Shown here: piece after piece, positions 15,167-24,137 of the stretch
How positions within the stretch are numbered: the stretch's first letter is position 1
Layout: the number at the start of each line of letters is the position of its first letter
DNA from: Bradyrhizobium rifense
Lineage (GTDB): Bacteria; Pseudomonadota; Alphaproteobacteria; Rhizobiales; Xanthobacteraceae
Reading direction: 5' to 3'
Length of the DNA: 64,000 nt
Assembly (NCBI RefSeq): GCF_008123425.1
Contig: NZ_VSSS01000030.1
Span: 277,573-341,572 of the forward strand
Position numbers and translations under genes: made by a program
The notes under the pieces: generated by a model
What the model was told of the DNA's origin: nothing
Seen by the model: only the letters and a program-made list of their open reading frames with translations
Databases searched by the model: none

Positions 15167-16540
15167 TCACGCCGCCTGCGACACCACGCGATTTCGCCCG
15201 TCGTGCTTGGCGCGGTACAGCGCGGTGTCGGCGCGCTTGAGGACGTCGGCGACCGCCTCGCCCTTCTGCTCCAGCGTGGTGAGCCCGATCGAGATCGTGA
15301 CCTCGATGCGCTTGGTGCCCTTGTGGACGGCGAACGGCTCGCCCGCGATCGAACGGCGCAGGCGCTCGGCGACCATGCCGGCGACGTGGAGATCGGTCTC
15401 CGGCATCACGATGACGAACTCCTCGCCGCCGTAGCGGCAGGCGAGATCGATGCCGCGGATCGACTTGCGCACGCGCACCGCGAATTCGCGCAGCACGTCG
15501 TCGCCGGCGTCGTGGCCGTAATTGTCGTTGATCGACTTGAAATAGTCGATGTCCAAAATCATCAGCGCCAGCGGCTTGCCGCGGGACGAGGCCTGCTCGG
15601 CGAGCGTCGCCAGATGGCTCTCCATGTAGCGGCGATTGTGCAGGCCGGTGAGCGCGTCGGTGATCGCCATCTCGATCGAGTTCTGCACGTTGTCGCGCAG
15701 ATGATCGGTGTAGCGGCGGCGGCGGATCTGGGTGCGGGCGCGCGCCAAGAGCTCGGTCTTGTCGATCGGCCGCAGCAGATAGTCGTTGACGCCGATCTCG
15801 AGGCCGCGGAGCAGCCGCGTGGCATTTTCCGCTTCCGCAATCGCCAGGATCGGCACGTGGCGCGTGCGCTCCAGCGAGCGCGCCTGGCTGCAGAGCCTGA
15901 GGCCATCGAAATTGTTCAGGTCGAGTGAGACGATCAGCAGATCGTAATTGCCCTCGGCGGCGTGGAACAGCGCTTCGGTCGGATTCGGCTCGACGTCGAT
16001 GGTGTGCTCGGCGGCGAGGATCGTCGCCAGCCGCTCATAGGACGACTGCCGGTCGTCGACCAGCAGGATGCGGCCGCCCTTGCCTGCATCGGCGATGGCG
16101 CTGCGCTCGGGCGCCTGCATGCCGATCTCGAGCGAGGTGATGGCGCGCATGCGCAGCTCATCCGTCATCATCTTCAGCCGCGTCAGCGAGCGCACGCGCG
16201 CGATCAGCACGACGTCGGAGACGGGCTTGGTCAGGAAATCGTCGGCGCCGGCTTCCAGTCCGCGGTTGCGGTCGGAGGGGCTGTCGAGCGCGGTGACCAT
16301 CACGACGGGAATGTGGTGCGTGGCCGGATCGGTCTTGAGCCGGCGGCAGACTTCAAAGCCGTCCATGTCGGGCATCATCACGTCGAGCAGGATGATGTCG
16401 CATTCGGCGCGGCTGGCCAGCGCCAGCGCCTCGGTGCCGTTCGAGGCGGTCATCACGTCGAAATATTCGGCCGAGAGACGGGCTTCGAGCAGTTTGACGT
16501 TGGCGGGAACGTCGTCGACAACCAGGATACGCGCGGACAC
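15167..16540 (-). CDS. pleD: Response regulator diguanylate cyclase PleD
   Basis: A 457-aa protein read from a GTG at 16540 after AGGAAGTGAG. The order is receiver 1 (residues 1-120, phosphoacceptor Asp53 in IILLDVMMPDMDG), receiver 2 (about 155-275) in which the phosphoacceptor position is Ser (LLIVSLDLNNFDG), and a GGDEF domain with active site RYGGEEF. The c-di-GMP inhibitory site RxxD is present as RGID just before it. Length, domain order and degenerate second receiver match Caulobacter PleD, which makes c-di-GMP and drives pole development. It lies 14 bp after divK in the same operon. Confidence 0.94.
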   Translation of the reverse strand: MSARILVVDDVPANVKLLEARLSAEYFDVMTASNGTEALALASRAECDIILLDVMMPDMDGFEVCRRLKTDPATHHIPVVMVTALDSPSDRNRGLEAGADDFLTKPVSDVVLIARVRSLTRLKMMTDELRMRAITSLEIGMQAPERSAIADAGKGGRILLVDDRQSSYERLATILAAEHTIDVEPNPTEALFHAAEGNYDLLIVSLDLNNFDGLRLCSQARSLERTRHVPILAIAEAENATRLLRGLEIGVNDYLLRPIDKTELLARARTQIRRRRYTDHLRDNVQNSIEMAITDALTGLHNRRYMESHLATLAEQASSRGKPLALMILDIDYFKSINDNYGHDAGDDVLREFAVRVRKSIRGIDLACRYGGEEFVIVMPETDLHVAGMVAERLRRSIAGEPFAVHKGTKRIEVTISIGLTTLEQKGEAVADVLKRADTALYRAKHDGRNRVVSQAA

Positions 16541-16554
16541 TGTGAACTCACTTC

Positions 16555-16920
16555 CTATCCGATAAAACGCCGGACCGTCTCAATGAATTTGCCGACCGAG
16601 ATCGGCTTGGACAAATAGGCTTCGCACCCGCCCTCGCGGATGCGCTCTTCGTCGCCCTTCATCGCGAAGGCCGTGACCGCGACGACGGGAATGGCGCGCA
16701 GCTCCGGATCGTCCTTGATCCAGCGCGTCACCTCGAGCCCCGAGACCTGCGGCAATTGGATATCCATCAGCACCAGGTCGGGCCGCATCTTGCGCACGAG
16801 GTCGAGCGCCTCGTAGCCGTTGCTGGTGCCGGAGGTCTGGTAGCCGTGCGCCTCCAACAGGTCGCGGAAGAGCTTCATGTTGAGCTCGTTGTCTTCCACG
16901 ATCAGGACGGTCTTAGCCAT
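16555..16920 (-). CDS. divK: Single-domain response regulator DivK
   Basis: A 121-aa stand-alone receiver domain. The acidic pocket is ED at residues 9-10, the phosphoacceptor is Asp53 (LVLMDIQLP) and the conserved Lys lies in YLSKPISV. Length and sequence (MAKTVLIVEDNELNMKLF) match DivK, the polar cell-cycle regulator of alphaproteobacteria that is controlled by PleC and DivJ and acts on the CckA-CtrA pathway. It is the first gene of the divK-pleD operon, the arrangement known in Caulobacter and Rhizobiales. Confidence 0.94.
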   Translation of the reverse strand: MAKTVLIVEDNELNMKLFRDLLEAHGYQTSGTSNGYEALDLVRKMRPDLVLMDIQLPQVSGLEVTRWIKDDPELRAIPVVAVTAFAMKGDEERIREGGCEAYLSKPISVGKFIETVRRFIG

Positions 16921-17169
16921 CCCGCCCTCCTGATTGGCACGAAGCCCTATACATGTGACGCCTCAGGCGCCGCTCTCCGGCGCTTCGAAAACTGGATTCA
17001 AACTAGCCTCAGATTCGCTCTAGTTTCGTTAAACCCGAGGGGCCACTTTCTGCGATGTGGTTTCCAGTTGCTTGTCTGGGCCAGCAGACTCAGGCCCGAG
17101 ACTCAGTCCCAAGACTCGGGCATATTCCAAAGTAGACACCGAAAGTTAACGGAAAGGCAAACCGGGCCC

Positions 17170-17481
17170 GTGAAAAAGCCTGTTCACAACCCCCGCGAAG
17201 TCGCTGAAATCGTTGCGATTCAGGCGCTAACCTTCGTGGCCGGCGATCCAGAGCGGCTGGGCCTGTTCCTGGCTGAGACAGGGGTCGGCCCGGAGACGCT
17301 CCGGAACGCCGCCTCGGACCCCAATTTCCTCCTCAGCGTGCTCGATTTCGTGCTGCGCGATGACGACACCGTGAAGACCTTTGCCAAGGCCTCGGAACTG
17401 CATCCGACCAACGTTGCCGCAGCGCGGCAGGTGCTGGGCGATGCGCTCGGCGACCGGACCTGGGAGCGCGATGTGCCGTGA
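17170..17481 (+). CDS. DUF3572 family protein
   Basis: A 103-aa protein read from a GTG at 17170; no ATG gives a sensible alternative. It is all-helical and acidic, with AEIVAIQALTFVAGDPERLGLFL and DPNFLLSVLDFVLRDD segments, which match the alphaproteobacterial DUF3572 family. The final TGA overlaps the GTG of dinB, so the two are translationally coupled. This linkage suggests a role near DNA damage tolerance, but no biochemical function is known to me. Confidence 0.75.
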   Translation: MKKPVHNPREVAEIVAIQALTFVAGDPERLGLFLAETGVGPETLRNAASDPNFLLSVLDFVLRDDDTVKTFAKASELHPTNVAAARQVLGDALGDRTWERDVP

Positions 17482-18767
17482 GCGCCGCCGATCCGGCGGG
17501 GCCCCGCTGCTTCTGCCGGGATTGTCTGGCCGATCTCGACATGGGCGTGCGACGCTGTTCCGCCTGCGGCTCCCCTCGCCTCGTCCGCCACCGCGCGCTC
17601 GCGAGCCTGACCATCGCCCATATCGACTGCGACGCCTTCTATGCGACGGTCGAGAAGCGCGACAATCCTGACATCGCCGACAAGCCCGTCATCATCGGCG
17701 GTGGCAAGCGCGGCGTGGTGTCGGCGGCCTGCTACATCGCCCGCACCTATGGCGTGCGCTCGGCGATGCCGATGTTCAAAGCGCTGGAAGCCTGCCCGCA
17801 TGCGATCGTGATCCCGCCTGACATGGCGAAATATGTCCGCGTCGGCCGCGAGGTGCGCCAGGCCATGCAGGCGTTGACGCCGCTGGTCGAGCCGCTCTCG
17901 ATCGACGAGGCCTTTCTCGATCTCTCCGGCACCGAGCGGGTGCACGGCATGATCCCGGCAAAAGTGCTGGCGCGCTTTGCCCGCGACGTCGAGCGCGACG
18001 TGGGCATCTCTGTCTCGGTCGGCCTGTCCTGCAACAAGTTTTTGGCCAAGATCGCCTCCGATCTCGACAAGCCGCGCGGCTTTGCCGCGCTCGACCAGGA
18101 GGAAGCGCGTTTGATGCTGGCTTCGAGGCCGGTCGGCTTCATCTTCGGCGTGGGACCGGCGACGCAGGAGCGCCTGGTGCAGCGCGGCTTCCGCATCATC
18201 GCCGACCTGCAAAAGGCCGACGAGATCGAGATGATGCGACAATTTCCGAGTGACGGCCGCAGGCTGTGGCGACTCGCCCGCGGCATCGACGACCGCCGTG
18301 TCGAGGCCGATCGCGGTGCCAAAACGATTTCCAGCGAAACCACCTTCGAGACCGACATCCGCGATTTCGCGTCGCTGGAAAAAATTCTGTGGGGGCTGTG
18401 CGAGAGGACGTCGTCGCGGCTCAAAAGCAGCGAGCTTGCCGGCTCGACCGTCACGCTGAAGCTCAAGACCGCCGATTTCCGCCAGCGCACGCGCTCTCAA
18501 TCGATCGCGGCGCCGACGCAGCTTGCAGCAAAGATCTTCTCGATCTGCCGCGAGATGCTGGCGAAAGAGATCGACGGCACCGCCTTCCGCCTGATGGGCG
18601 CCGGCGTCAGCGCGCTGCGCGAAGGCTCCCCCGCCGACGACACCGACATGCTCGACCGCCGCGCCGCGCATGCCGAGCGGGCGGTAGACAGCTTGCGGAA
18701 GAAGTTCGGCAGCGGGGCCGTCATTCGCGGCATCGCGTATGAAGGGCCGGAGAGGCCACAGGACTGA
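17478..18767 (+). CDS. dinB: DNA polymerase IV with N-terminal zinc-finger-like segment
   Basis: A 429-aa Y-family polymerase. The first 31 residues hold a Cys cluster (Cys 11, 13, 16, 27, 30: CFCRDC and CSAC) that looks like a small zinc site and is absent from E. coli DinB. The palm starts with HIDCDAFYATVE (Asp 50) and the second acidic motif is SIDEAFLDL. The little-finger domain follows, with VTLKLKTADFRQRTRS. It makes error-prone synthesis across lesions. No LexA box was recognised upstream. It is coupled to the DUF3572 gene and convergent with a 51-aa gene 16 bp away. Confidence 0.93.
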   Translation: MSAADPAGPRCFCRDCLADLDMGVRRCSACGSPRLVRHRALASLTIAHIDCDAFYATVEKRDNPDIADKPVIIGGGKRGVVSAACYIARTYGVRSAMPMFKALEACPHAIVIPPDMAKYVRVGREVRQAMQALTPLVEPLSIDEAFLDLSGTERVHGMIPAKVLARFARDVERDVGISVSVGLSCNKFLAKIASDLDKPRGFAALDQEEARLMLASRPVGFIFGVGPATQERLVQRGFRIIADLQKADEIEMMRQFPSDGRRLWRLARGIDDRRVEADRGAKTISSETTFETDIRDFASLEKILWGLCERTSSRLKSSELAGSTVTLKLKTADFRQRTRSQSIAAPTQLAAKIFSICREMLAKEIDGTAFRLMGAGVSALREGSPADDTDMLDRRAAHAERAVDSLRKKFGSGAVIRGIAYEGPERPQD

Positions 18768-18783
18768 TTGGGCTCGGTTGAAA

Positions 18784-18939
18784 TCAGTCGTGTTCGAATA
18801 TCCTGGCGCCCGGATAGGCGCGCCGGACGTATTGAACGACCAACTGCCGGTCCTGAGTCTCCGGGAACGGAGTCCGGATCTGACAAGACCCGACCATGAG
18901 ATGCCACAAGCCGTTGAGTTTTCGAATGACGACGCTCAT
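18784..18939 (-). CDS. Small basic hypothetical protein (51 aa)
   Basis: The ATG at 18939 has a near-perfect ribosome site (GAGGAGGC) five bases upstream, which is the main reason to call it. The product begins MSVVIRKLNGLWHLMVGSC and ends YVRRAYPGARIFEHD. It is basic and soluble with one cysteine and no signal peptide. It is convergent with dinB. I do not recognise a family. Confidence 0.55.
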   Translation of the reverse strand: MSVVIRKLNGLWHLMVGSCQIRTPFPETQDRQLVVQYVRRAYPGARIFEHD

Positions 18940-19087
18940 TGAGCCTCCTCGCAGTGACCCGAGTGGACTCAGATTGTAAGAAGCCCCGCCGTTGCTCAAT
19001 TGTACGAGCGTAAGAGCAGCGCATGACAAGGAATAGAGCAGGTATACAAAGGTATGTTGGCGAGGCTCCTGCCAGGACCCGACGCTG

Positions 19088-19537
19088 ATGGGTTTCCCAA
19101 GCGCTCGACTCAAAACGCGCGCTGAAAGGCTGACAACTGTGGCGGGCGAACGCGATCTCAACGCGCTGTTAAGGGACATGAAGCCGGAGATGCAACCAGG
19201 CATCTTCGTGTTTTGCACGATTCCGCCAAACGAAAACATTCCGGCGGCGGTCAACCCGCTGCTGACGTTCCGCGAGCAGGAAGGAACCACACTCGTGATC
19301 CAGCGCGAAGAAGCCGAAGCGGCAGGACTCCACTACGCGTTTGCGTCGCGTCTTATCACCCTGACGGTTCACTCCGCGCTCGATGCGGTCGGCTTCCTGG
19401 CCGCGATCACGGCACATCTCGCCGAAGCCGGCATCAGCGTGAATGCCGTTTCGGCCTTCCATCACGACCATCTCTTCGTGCCGGCCGACAGGGCCGACGA
19501 CGCAATGGCTGCTCTACGAGAGATGTCCCGAACGTAG
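19088..19537 (+). CDS. ACT domain-containing protein
   Basis: A 149-aa protein. The first part has GERDLNALLRDMKPEMQPGIFVFCTIP and the C-terminal half is an ACT-like fold, with LTVHSALDAVGFLAAITAHLAEAGISVNAVSAFHHDHLFVPADRADDAMAAL. This architecture matches the small stand-alone ACT proteins (COG3602 type), thought to bind amino acids as regulators. The start is uncertain: the ATG at 19088 has AGGA upstream, but the GTG at 19139 would give the family's usual N-terminus. It is convergent with the RidA gene, 7 bp away. Confidence 0.8.
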   Translation: MGFPSARLKTRAERLTTVAGERDLNALLRDMKPEMQPGIFVFCTIPPNENIPAAVNPLLTFREQEGTTLVIQREEAEAAGLHYAFASRLITLTVHSALDAVGFLAAITAHLAEAGISVNAVSAFHHDHLFVPADRADDAMAALREMSRT

Positions 19538-19544
19538 CGCGGAA

Positions 19545-19946
19545 TCAATCCGCGACCGCGATCGCCTCGATCTCGATCAGCCATTCCGGCGCGGCAAGAG
19601 CGGAGACGCCGACGAGCGTCGAGGCCGGCGGCTCCATGCCTTCGAAGAAGGCTGAGCGCGCCTTGCCGATGATCGGACGCAGCTCCGGCTTGTAGCCGAC
19701 GACAAAGGTCGTGATCTTCACGATGTTGCTGTAGGTCGCGCCGGCTGCCTTCAATGCATGACCGAGATTCTGCATCACCTGCGTGGTCTGCGCGGCGAGA
19801 TCGCCCTCGCCGACGATCCGCCCCTCCTCGTCCACCGACACCTGGCCGGAGATGTAGATCGTGCGCGCGCCGGAGGCGGTGACGACGTGGGAATAAGCGG
19901 GATTGTGGTGCAGGCCGCTGGGGCGGAGATGGTCGAGCTTCGGCAT
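19545..19946 (-). CDS. RidA family protein
   Basis: A 133-aa RidA/YjgF/YER057c-type trimeric protein. Family motifs are TIYISGQVSVDEEGRIVG, QTTQVMQNLGHALKAAGAT and the C-terminal LIEIEAIAV. The catalytic arginine of true RidA enamine deaminases would lie in a segment like R-x-C-v-x-V; here the region reads PASTLVGVSALA, with no Arg, so this member may act on another substrate. It is a single gene. A second RidA-like gene is at 28423. Confidence 0.85.
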   Translation of the reverse strand: MPKLDHLRPSGLHHNPAYSHVVTASGARTIYISGQVSVDEEGRIVGEGDLAAQTTQVMQNLGHALKAAGATYSNIVKITTFVVGYKPELRPIIGKARSAFFEGMEPPASTLVGVSALAAPEWLIEIEAIAVAD

Positions 19947-20015
19947 GGGCTGGCTCCCTGGCTTTTCTTTCGTGGGGCGCGAGCCTACCCGGAATCGCGC
20001 CTTACGCCAACGCTG

Positions 20016-21449
20016 CTATCGCTCGCGCATGCTCTCATGCCGATACCGCGCAAGCGGCGACAGCAGATAGCTGATGATGCTGCGGGTCCCCGTCTTGATC
20101 TCGACACTCACGGCCATTCCCGGCGAGAGATTGACATATTTGTCATCGATCAGCATCCGGTCCCGGTCAGGCGATATCCGGGCCGAATAGACCAGCTCCT
20201 GCCCCTTGGGCTCGCTGCTGTCCTGCTCCGCACCCGGCGGACTCGCGCCGTTCTTGTCCACGGGCTTGTCGCGCGTGATCGCATCATGCGACACGCTCGT
20301 GACCTTGCCGTCCAGCAGGCCGTAGCGGGTGAAATTGAAGGTATCGACCTTGATCGCCGCGTCCTGACCGACCTCGATGAAGCCGATGTCGCGGTTCGAC
20401 AGCATCGCCTCGATTTCCAGCCGGCTCTCGAGCGGCACAACCACCATCAACGCCTGCGCCGGCGTGACGACGCCGCCGACGGTATGGATCGCGAGCTGCT
20501 GGATGACGCCGTCGACCGGCGCGGTCAGCCGCTGGAAGCTCCGCCTCTGCTCGGCCTTGACGACGTCCTGCGTGAGGCCCGCGGCCTTTTGTTCGGCCTT
20601 GGCGAGGTCATCCGACAGCGAACGCTGATACTCGGCCACAGTCTTCGTGGAGGTCTCGACCAGCGCGGCGAGAGCCGCATCAGCTTCCTTGTACCGGCTC
20701 TTTTGAACCAGGAACTCCTGCTGCTGGCCGACCAGGTCCTGAAGCTCCTGGAGATAGAAGATCTTCGATCCCAGTTCCTTGTCGAACAACTGCTTGCGCA
20801 TGTCGACGCGCTGCTGAAGCAGCGGGATCGTTGCCTCGAGCTTGCCGATCGTCGCCGTGATCGTCGCTCGCTCGGCCTCCTTCTGCGCGACCTGATGCTC
20901 GATCGAGGCCAGCTTGGCGTTCTGCTCCACGGTCTGGCTCGCCAGGAATCGCCGCTGGACCTGCACGAGTGCGGCGGGAGCGGCTTCCGGCGGATGGAAG
21001 CCAGCGAGCGGATCGGCGCCGTCGGATAGAGCCGCGCGCAACCGTGCCACTTCGAGCTGCGCGCCGACGAGATCGCTCTTGAGATGCCCGAGCTCGGCCT
21101 CGTTCATCGTCGCGTCGAGATCGACCAGCACATCCCCTGCCCGCACCGTCTGGCCATCGGCGACCTGAATGGCGCGCACCACGCTGGTCTCGAACGGCTG
21201 GATGACTTTGGTTCGGCCACTCGGGATCACCTTCCCCGACGCCACTGCGACGATATCCACGGTCCCGAGGCACGCCCAGACGGTCGCGACCAAGAAGGCC
21301 GCAGCGATCGTGGCACTGACGGCACGGCCGACGGGATTGGGGGGCGTCTCGACGATCTCCAGCGCCGCCGGAAGAAATGCGATCTCGTCCCGGCTTCTCG
21401 CGGTCGGCTTGTTGGCCGGAAACGGCACGACCTTACTAGCTGATTTCAT
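20016..21449 (-). CDS. HlyD-type type I secretion membrane fusion protein
   Basis: The start is the ATG at 21449, 14 bp inside the end of the ABC gene; the product is 477 aa. It has a short cytoplasmic tail, one membrane helix (about residues 35-60, VGRAVSATIAAAFLVATVWACLG), a biotinyl-lipoyl half-motif (GRTKVIQPFETSVVRAI), a long helical coiled-coil hairpin (about 115-280) and a C-terminal beta domain including SPGMAVSVEIKTGTRSIISYLLSPL, the usual HlyD ending. It bridges the inner-membrane ATPase to an outer-membrane TolC channel, which is not encoded here. The likely cargo is the AIDA-repeat protein at 25466. Confidence 0.93.
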   Translation of the reverse strand: MKSASKVVPFPANKPTARSRDEIAFLPAALEIVETPPNPVGRAVSATIAAAFLVATVWACLGTVDIVAVASGKVIPSGRTKVIQPFETSVVRAIQVADGQTVRAGDVLVDLDATMNEAELGHLKSDLVGAQLEVARLRAALSDGADPLAGFHPPEAAPAALVQVQRRFLASQTVEQNAKLASIEHQVAQKEAERATITATIGKLEATIPLLQQRVDMRKQLFDKELGSKIFYLQELQDLVGQQQEFLVQKSRYKEADAALAALVETSTKTVAEYQRSLSDDLAKAEQKAAGLTQDVVKAEQRRSFQRLTAPVDGVIQQLAIHTVGGVVTPAQALMVVVPLESRLEIEAMLSNRDIGFIEVGQDAAIKVDTFNFTRYGLLDGKVTSVSHDAITRDKPVDKNGASPPGAEQDSSEPKGQELVYSARISPDRDRMLIDDKYVNLSPGMAVSVEIKTGTRSIISYLLSPLARYRHESMRER

Positions 21450-23574
21450 GCAGCCCTGCCTGAAGCCGGAACAGCGTGGCGTATCGGCCGCCGGTCTTGA
21501 CCAGTTCCTCATGGGTGCCGTCCTCGATCAGACGACCACGATCCATCGTGATGATGCGGTGAGCCATGCGCAGCGTCGAGAGGCGATGCGCGATCACGAA
21601 GACGGTGCGACCCTTCGCGATCTGAATCATGTTCTGCTGCACGATCCGCTCGCTCTCGTAATCGAGCGCGCTCGTTGCCTCATCGAGGATCAGGATGCGC
21701 GGATTGGTCACCAGCGCCCGCGCGATCGCGATCCGCTGCCGCTGGCCGCCCGAGAGTGTGCTGCCCTGCTCGCCGACGACCGTGTCGTAACCCTCCGGAA
21801 GCTCGAGGATGAAATCGTGCGCGCCCGCGAGCCTGGCGGCCTCGATCACGCGCTCGATCGACATCGCTGGATCGGCAAGCGCGATGTTGTCGCGCACGGT
21901 GCGGTTGAACAGGATGTTCTCCTGCAGCACGATGCCGATCTGCCGGCGCAGCCAGGTCGGATCGACCATCGCCAGATCGGTGCCGTCCACCAGCACACGT
22001 CCGCTCTCGGGGATGTAGAGCCGCTGGATGAGCTTGGCGAGCGTGCTCTTTCCGGAGCCCGACGTGCCGACCACACCGACGAACTGCCCCGCGGGCACGC
22101 TCAGGCTGACGTCGCTGAGAATCTCCGGGCCGTCGATGCGGTAGCGAAAAGTGACGTGCTCGAACTTGATGTCGCCGCGGATCGCGGGCAAGGCCGCCCG
22201 CCCCGAGGCATAGACCGGCTCCGCCGGCGTGTTCAGGATGTCGCCCAGGCGTTGGACCGACAAGCGCGCCTGGTGGAAATCCTGCCATATTTGCGCAAGA
22301 CGGAGGACCGGAGCACTGACACGGCCCGCCAGGAGATTGAAGGCAACGAGCTCGCCCACGGTCAGATCGCCCGCGATCACCAGCCGCGCACCGAAATAGA
22401 GGATGGCGGCGGTTGCGACCTTGCTGACGAACTGGATGGCCTGGCTTGCGGTGTTGCCGAGGCTGATGACGCGGAAGCTCGCGGCCACATAGCTTGCGAG
22501 CTGCTCTTCCCAGCGCCGCTGCATCTGCGGCTCGAGCGCCATCGCCTTCAGGGTCTCGACACCCGTGACGCATTCGACCAGGAACGCCTGGTTCTCCGCG
22601 CCACGCTGAAACTTCTCGTCGAGCCGCCCGCGAAACGCGGGACTGACGCCGGCGGAGATGGCGATATAAAACGGAAACGACGCCAGCGTCACCATCGTCA
22701 GCAGCGGCGAGTAGACCCACATCACGGCGATGAAGACGATCGTGAAGAACAGATCGATCACGATCGTCAATGCCGAGCTGGTGATGAAATTGCGGATGTT
22801 CTCCAGCTCGCGCACCCGCGCGACGGAGTCGCCGACGCGCCGCGCCCGGAAATAACCGATTGGAAGTGCCAGAAGGTGCCGAAACAGCCGAGCGCCCAGC
22901 TCGACGTCGATGCGATTGGTGGTGTGCGAAAACAGGTACGTCCGCAGCGCGCCGAGGATCGTCTCAAAGAGCGCGATCGCGATCAGCCCGGTCACGAGGA
23001 CGTCGAGCGTGGTCATGCTGCGATGGACGAGCACCTTGTCGATCACGACCTGGAACAACAACGGTGATACGAGCGCGAACAGCTGGAGAAACAGCGAACC
23101 GACCAGGACCTCGCCGAGCAGCCGCTTGTACTTCTGAATCGCTCCCAGGAACCAGGTGATGTCGAAACGCCGGGTAAGATCGGTCAGGAGCGCCCGCTTC
23201 GCAATCAGGATGGCCCGGCCGTCCCAGGCAGCCTCAAACTCGGCCCGGGTCATCATGATTGGCTTCGACGCATCCGGGACCTGGACGATGATCTTGTCGT
23301 CCCCGGCTTTGCCGAGCAGCAGAAATCCACCGTCACGCAAAACCCCGATGCATGGCATCGGAATCCCCGCGAGCCGCTCCCACGTCGTGGAGACCGTCTT
23401 CGCTTTCAGGCCAAAGCCCTTTGCGCAACGTAGGATCTCGGTAACGCCAATTTGGGCGCCGAATTGATGGCGGACCTGGTCCGCGCTCGCCCCCACCCCA
23501 TTCAGGCTCAACATGGCAATGATCGCGTGAAGGCCGGGATCGCCGGGCAACGCCTGGGCCGCAGCTTCAGTCAT
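21436..23574 (-). CDS. Type I secretion ABC transporter/ATPase with C39-like domain (HlyB family)
   Basis: The start is the ATG at 23574, the first methionine of MTEAAAQALP; the product is 712 aa. Residues about 1-120 form a C39-peptidase-like domain without the catalytic cysteine (GLHAIIAMLSLNGVGAS in place of the usual Cys motif), as in HlyB, so cargo is not cleaved. Membrane helices span about 150-420. The nucleotide-binding domain has Walker A GTSGSGKST, the signature LSGGQRQRIAIARAL, Walker B ILILDEATSALD and the H-loop VIAHRLST. It is first in the operon with the HlyD gene and divergent from the heptosyltransferase/adhesin operon. Confidence 0.94.
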   Translation of the reverse strand: MTEAAAQALPGDPGLHAIIAMLSLNGVGASADQVRHQFGAQIGVTEILRCAKGFGLKAKTVSTTWERLAGIPMPCIGVLRDGGFLLLGKAGDDKIIVQVPDASKPIMMTRAEFEAAWDGRAILIAKRALLTDLTRRFDITWFLGAIQKYKRLLGEVLVGSLFLQLFALVSPLLFQVVIDKVLVHRSMTTLDVLVTGLIAIALFETILGALRTYLFSHTTNRIDVELGARLFRHLLALPIGYFRARRVGDSVARVRELENIRNFITSSALTIVIDLFFTIVFIAVMWVYSPLLTMVTLASFPFYIAISAGVSPAFRGRLDEKFQRGAENQAFLVECVTGVETLKAMALEPQMQRRWEEQLASYVAASFRVISLGNTASQAIQFVSKVATAAILYFGARLVIAGDLTVGELVAFNLLAGRVSAPVLRLAQIWQDFHQARLSVQRLGDILNTPAEPVYASGRAALPAIRGDIKFEHVTFRYRIDGPEILSDVSLSVPAGQFVGVVGTSGSGKSTLAKLIQRLYIPESGRVLVDGTDLAMVDPTWLRRQIGIVLQENILFNRTVRDNIALADPAMSIERVIEAARLAGAHDFILELPEGYDTVVGEQGSTLSGGQRQRIAIARALVTNPRILILDEATSALDYESERIVQQNMIQIAKGRTVFVIAHRLSTLRMAHRIITMDRGRLIEDGTHEELVKTGGRYATLFRLQAGLHEIS

Positions 23575-23693
23575 GCGTAGCCCGGCCAAATGCCAGCGCC
23601 ATCACGCAGTGAGATCCCAATAAGCCCATTGCCTGCTCCATGCATCCTCATCAGGCACGATGCAGCAGGCCGCGCCCAAATTCGTACGATATA

Positions 23694-23710
23694 ATAACAA
23701 TCTATGTTAT
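23694..23710. promoter_or_regulatory. Inverted repeat ATAACA-N5-TGTTAT
   Basis: Perfect 6-bp arms separated by ATCTA, about 120 bp upstream of the ABC gene. The same hexamers occur in opposite order at 23988-24000, which points to one DNA-binding protein using both. The regulator is not identified. Confidence 0.45.
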
Positions 23711-23987
23711 AGACGAGAAATGCGACTCATATGCGAAAGCAGATTTCAGTTGACCGGACTTTCTTGACGCCTCTCGGCTAGCGCGGGATGGCGCTATCGC
23801 GCTCTCTCATCAAGCTTGCAGCACAATCGGGCCTGCGAATAGGGCCTATCCGGTCCCATTACCCGGGGTGCGCCGGATCAATTTCACATCGCGAGACCGC
23901 CGTCTCGCGGCAATTCATGCGGCAATCCGACGCGTCGATGCACGTAACACCACATCGAATTTCGCGGGAATAAAATGTTACTCGCTA

Positions 23988-24000
23988 TGTTATGATAACA
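23988..24000. promoter_or_regulatory. Inverted repeat TGTTAT-G-ATAACA
   Basis: A perfect 13-bp palindrome with a single-base centre, 138 bp upstream of the heptosyltransferase start. A further TGTTA half-site lies 11 bp before it (AATGTTACTC). With the site at 23694 it suggests shared control of the two divergent operons. Confidence 0.5.
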
Positions 24001-24137
24001 AATATGATGCAGATATCGTAATAACTGCCCCGTCGCTTTGACCAACTCCGGACGACGATAGCGTCAACGCGACAGCAACACCTCTCAATTCCGCGCCAAA
24101 GCCATCAGACGAAATCCATTTTGCCGACCGCTCACCG

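Larger units (their letters stand above)
23575..24137. other. AT-rich divergent regulatory region of the secretion/adhesin locus
   Basis: This 563-bp stretch holds no convincing gene and is clearly more AT-rich than its surroundings around 23680-23760 and 23960-24030. It separates the type I secretion operon from the heptosyltransferase/adhesin operon and must contain both promoters. Several TGTTA/TAACA elements occur, two of them as inverted repeats listed separately. The length and base composition suggest complex or transferred regulation. Confidence 0.55.
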
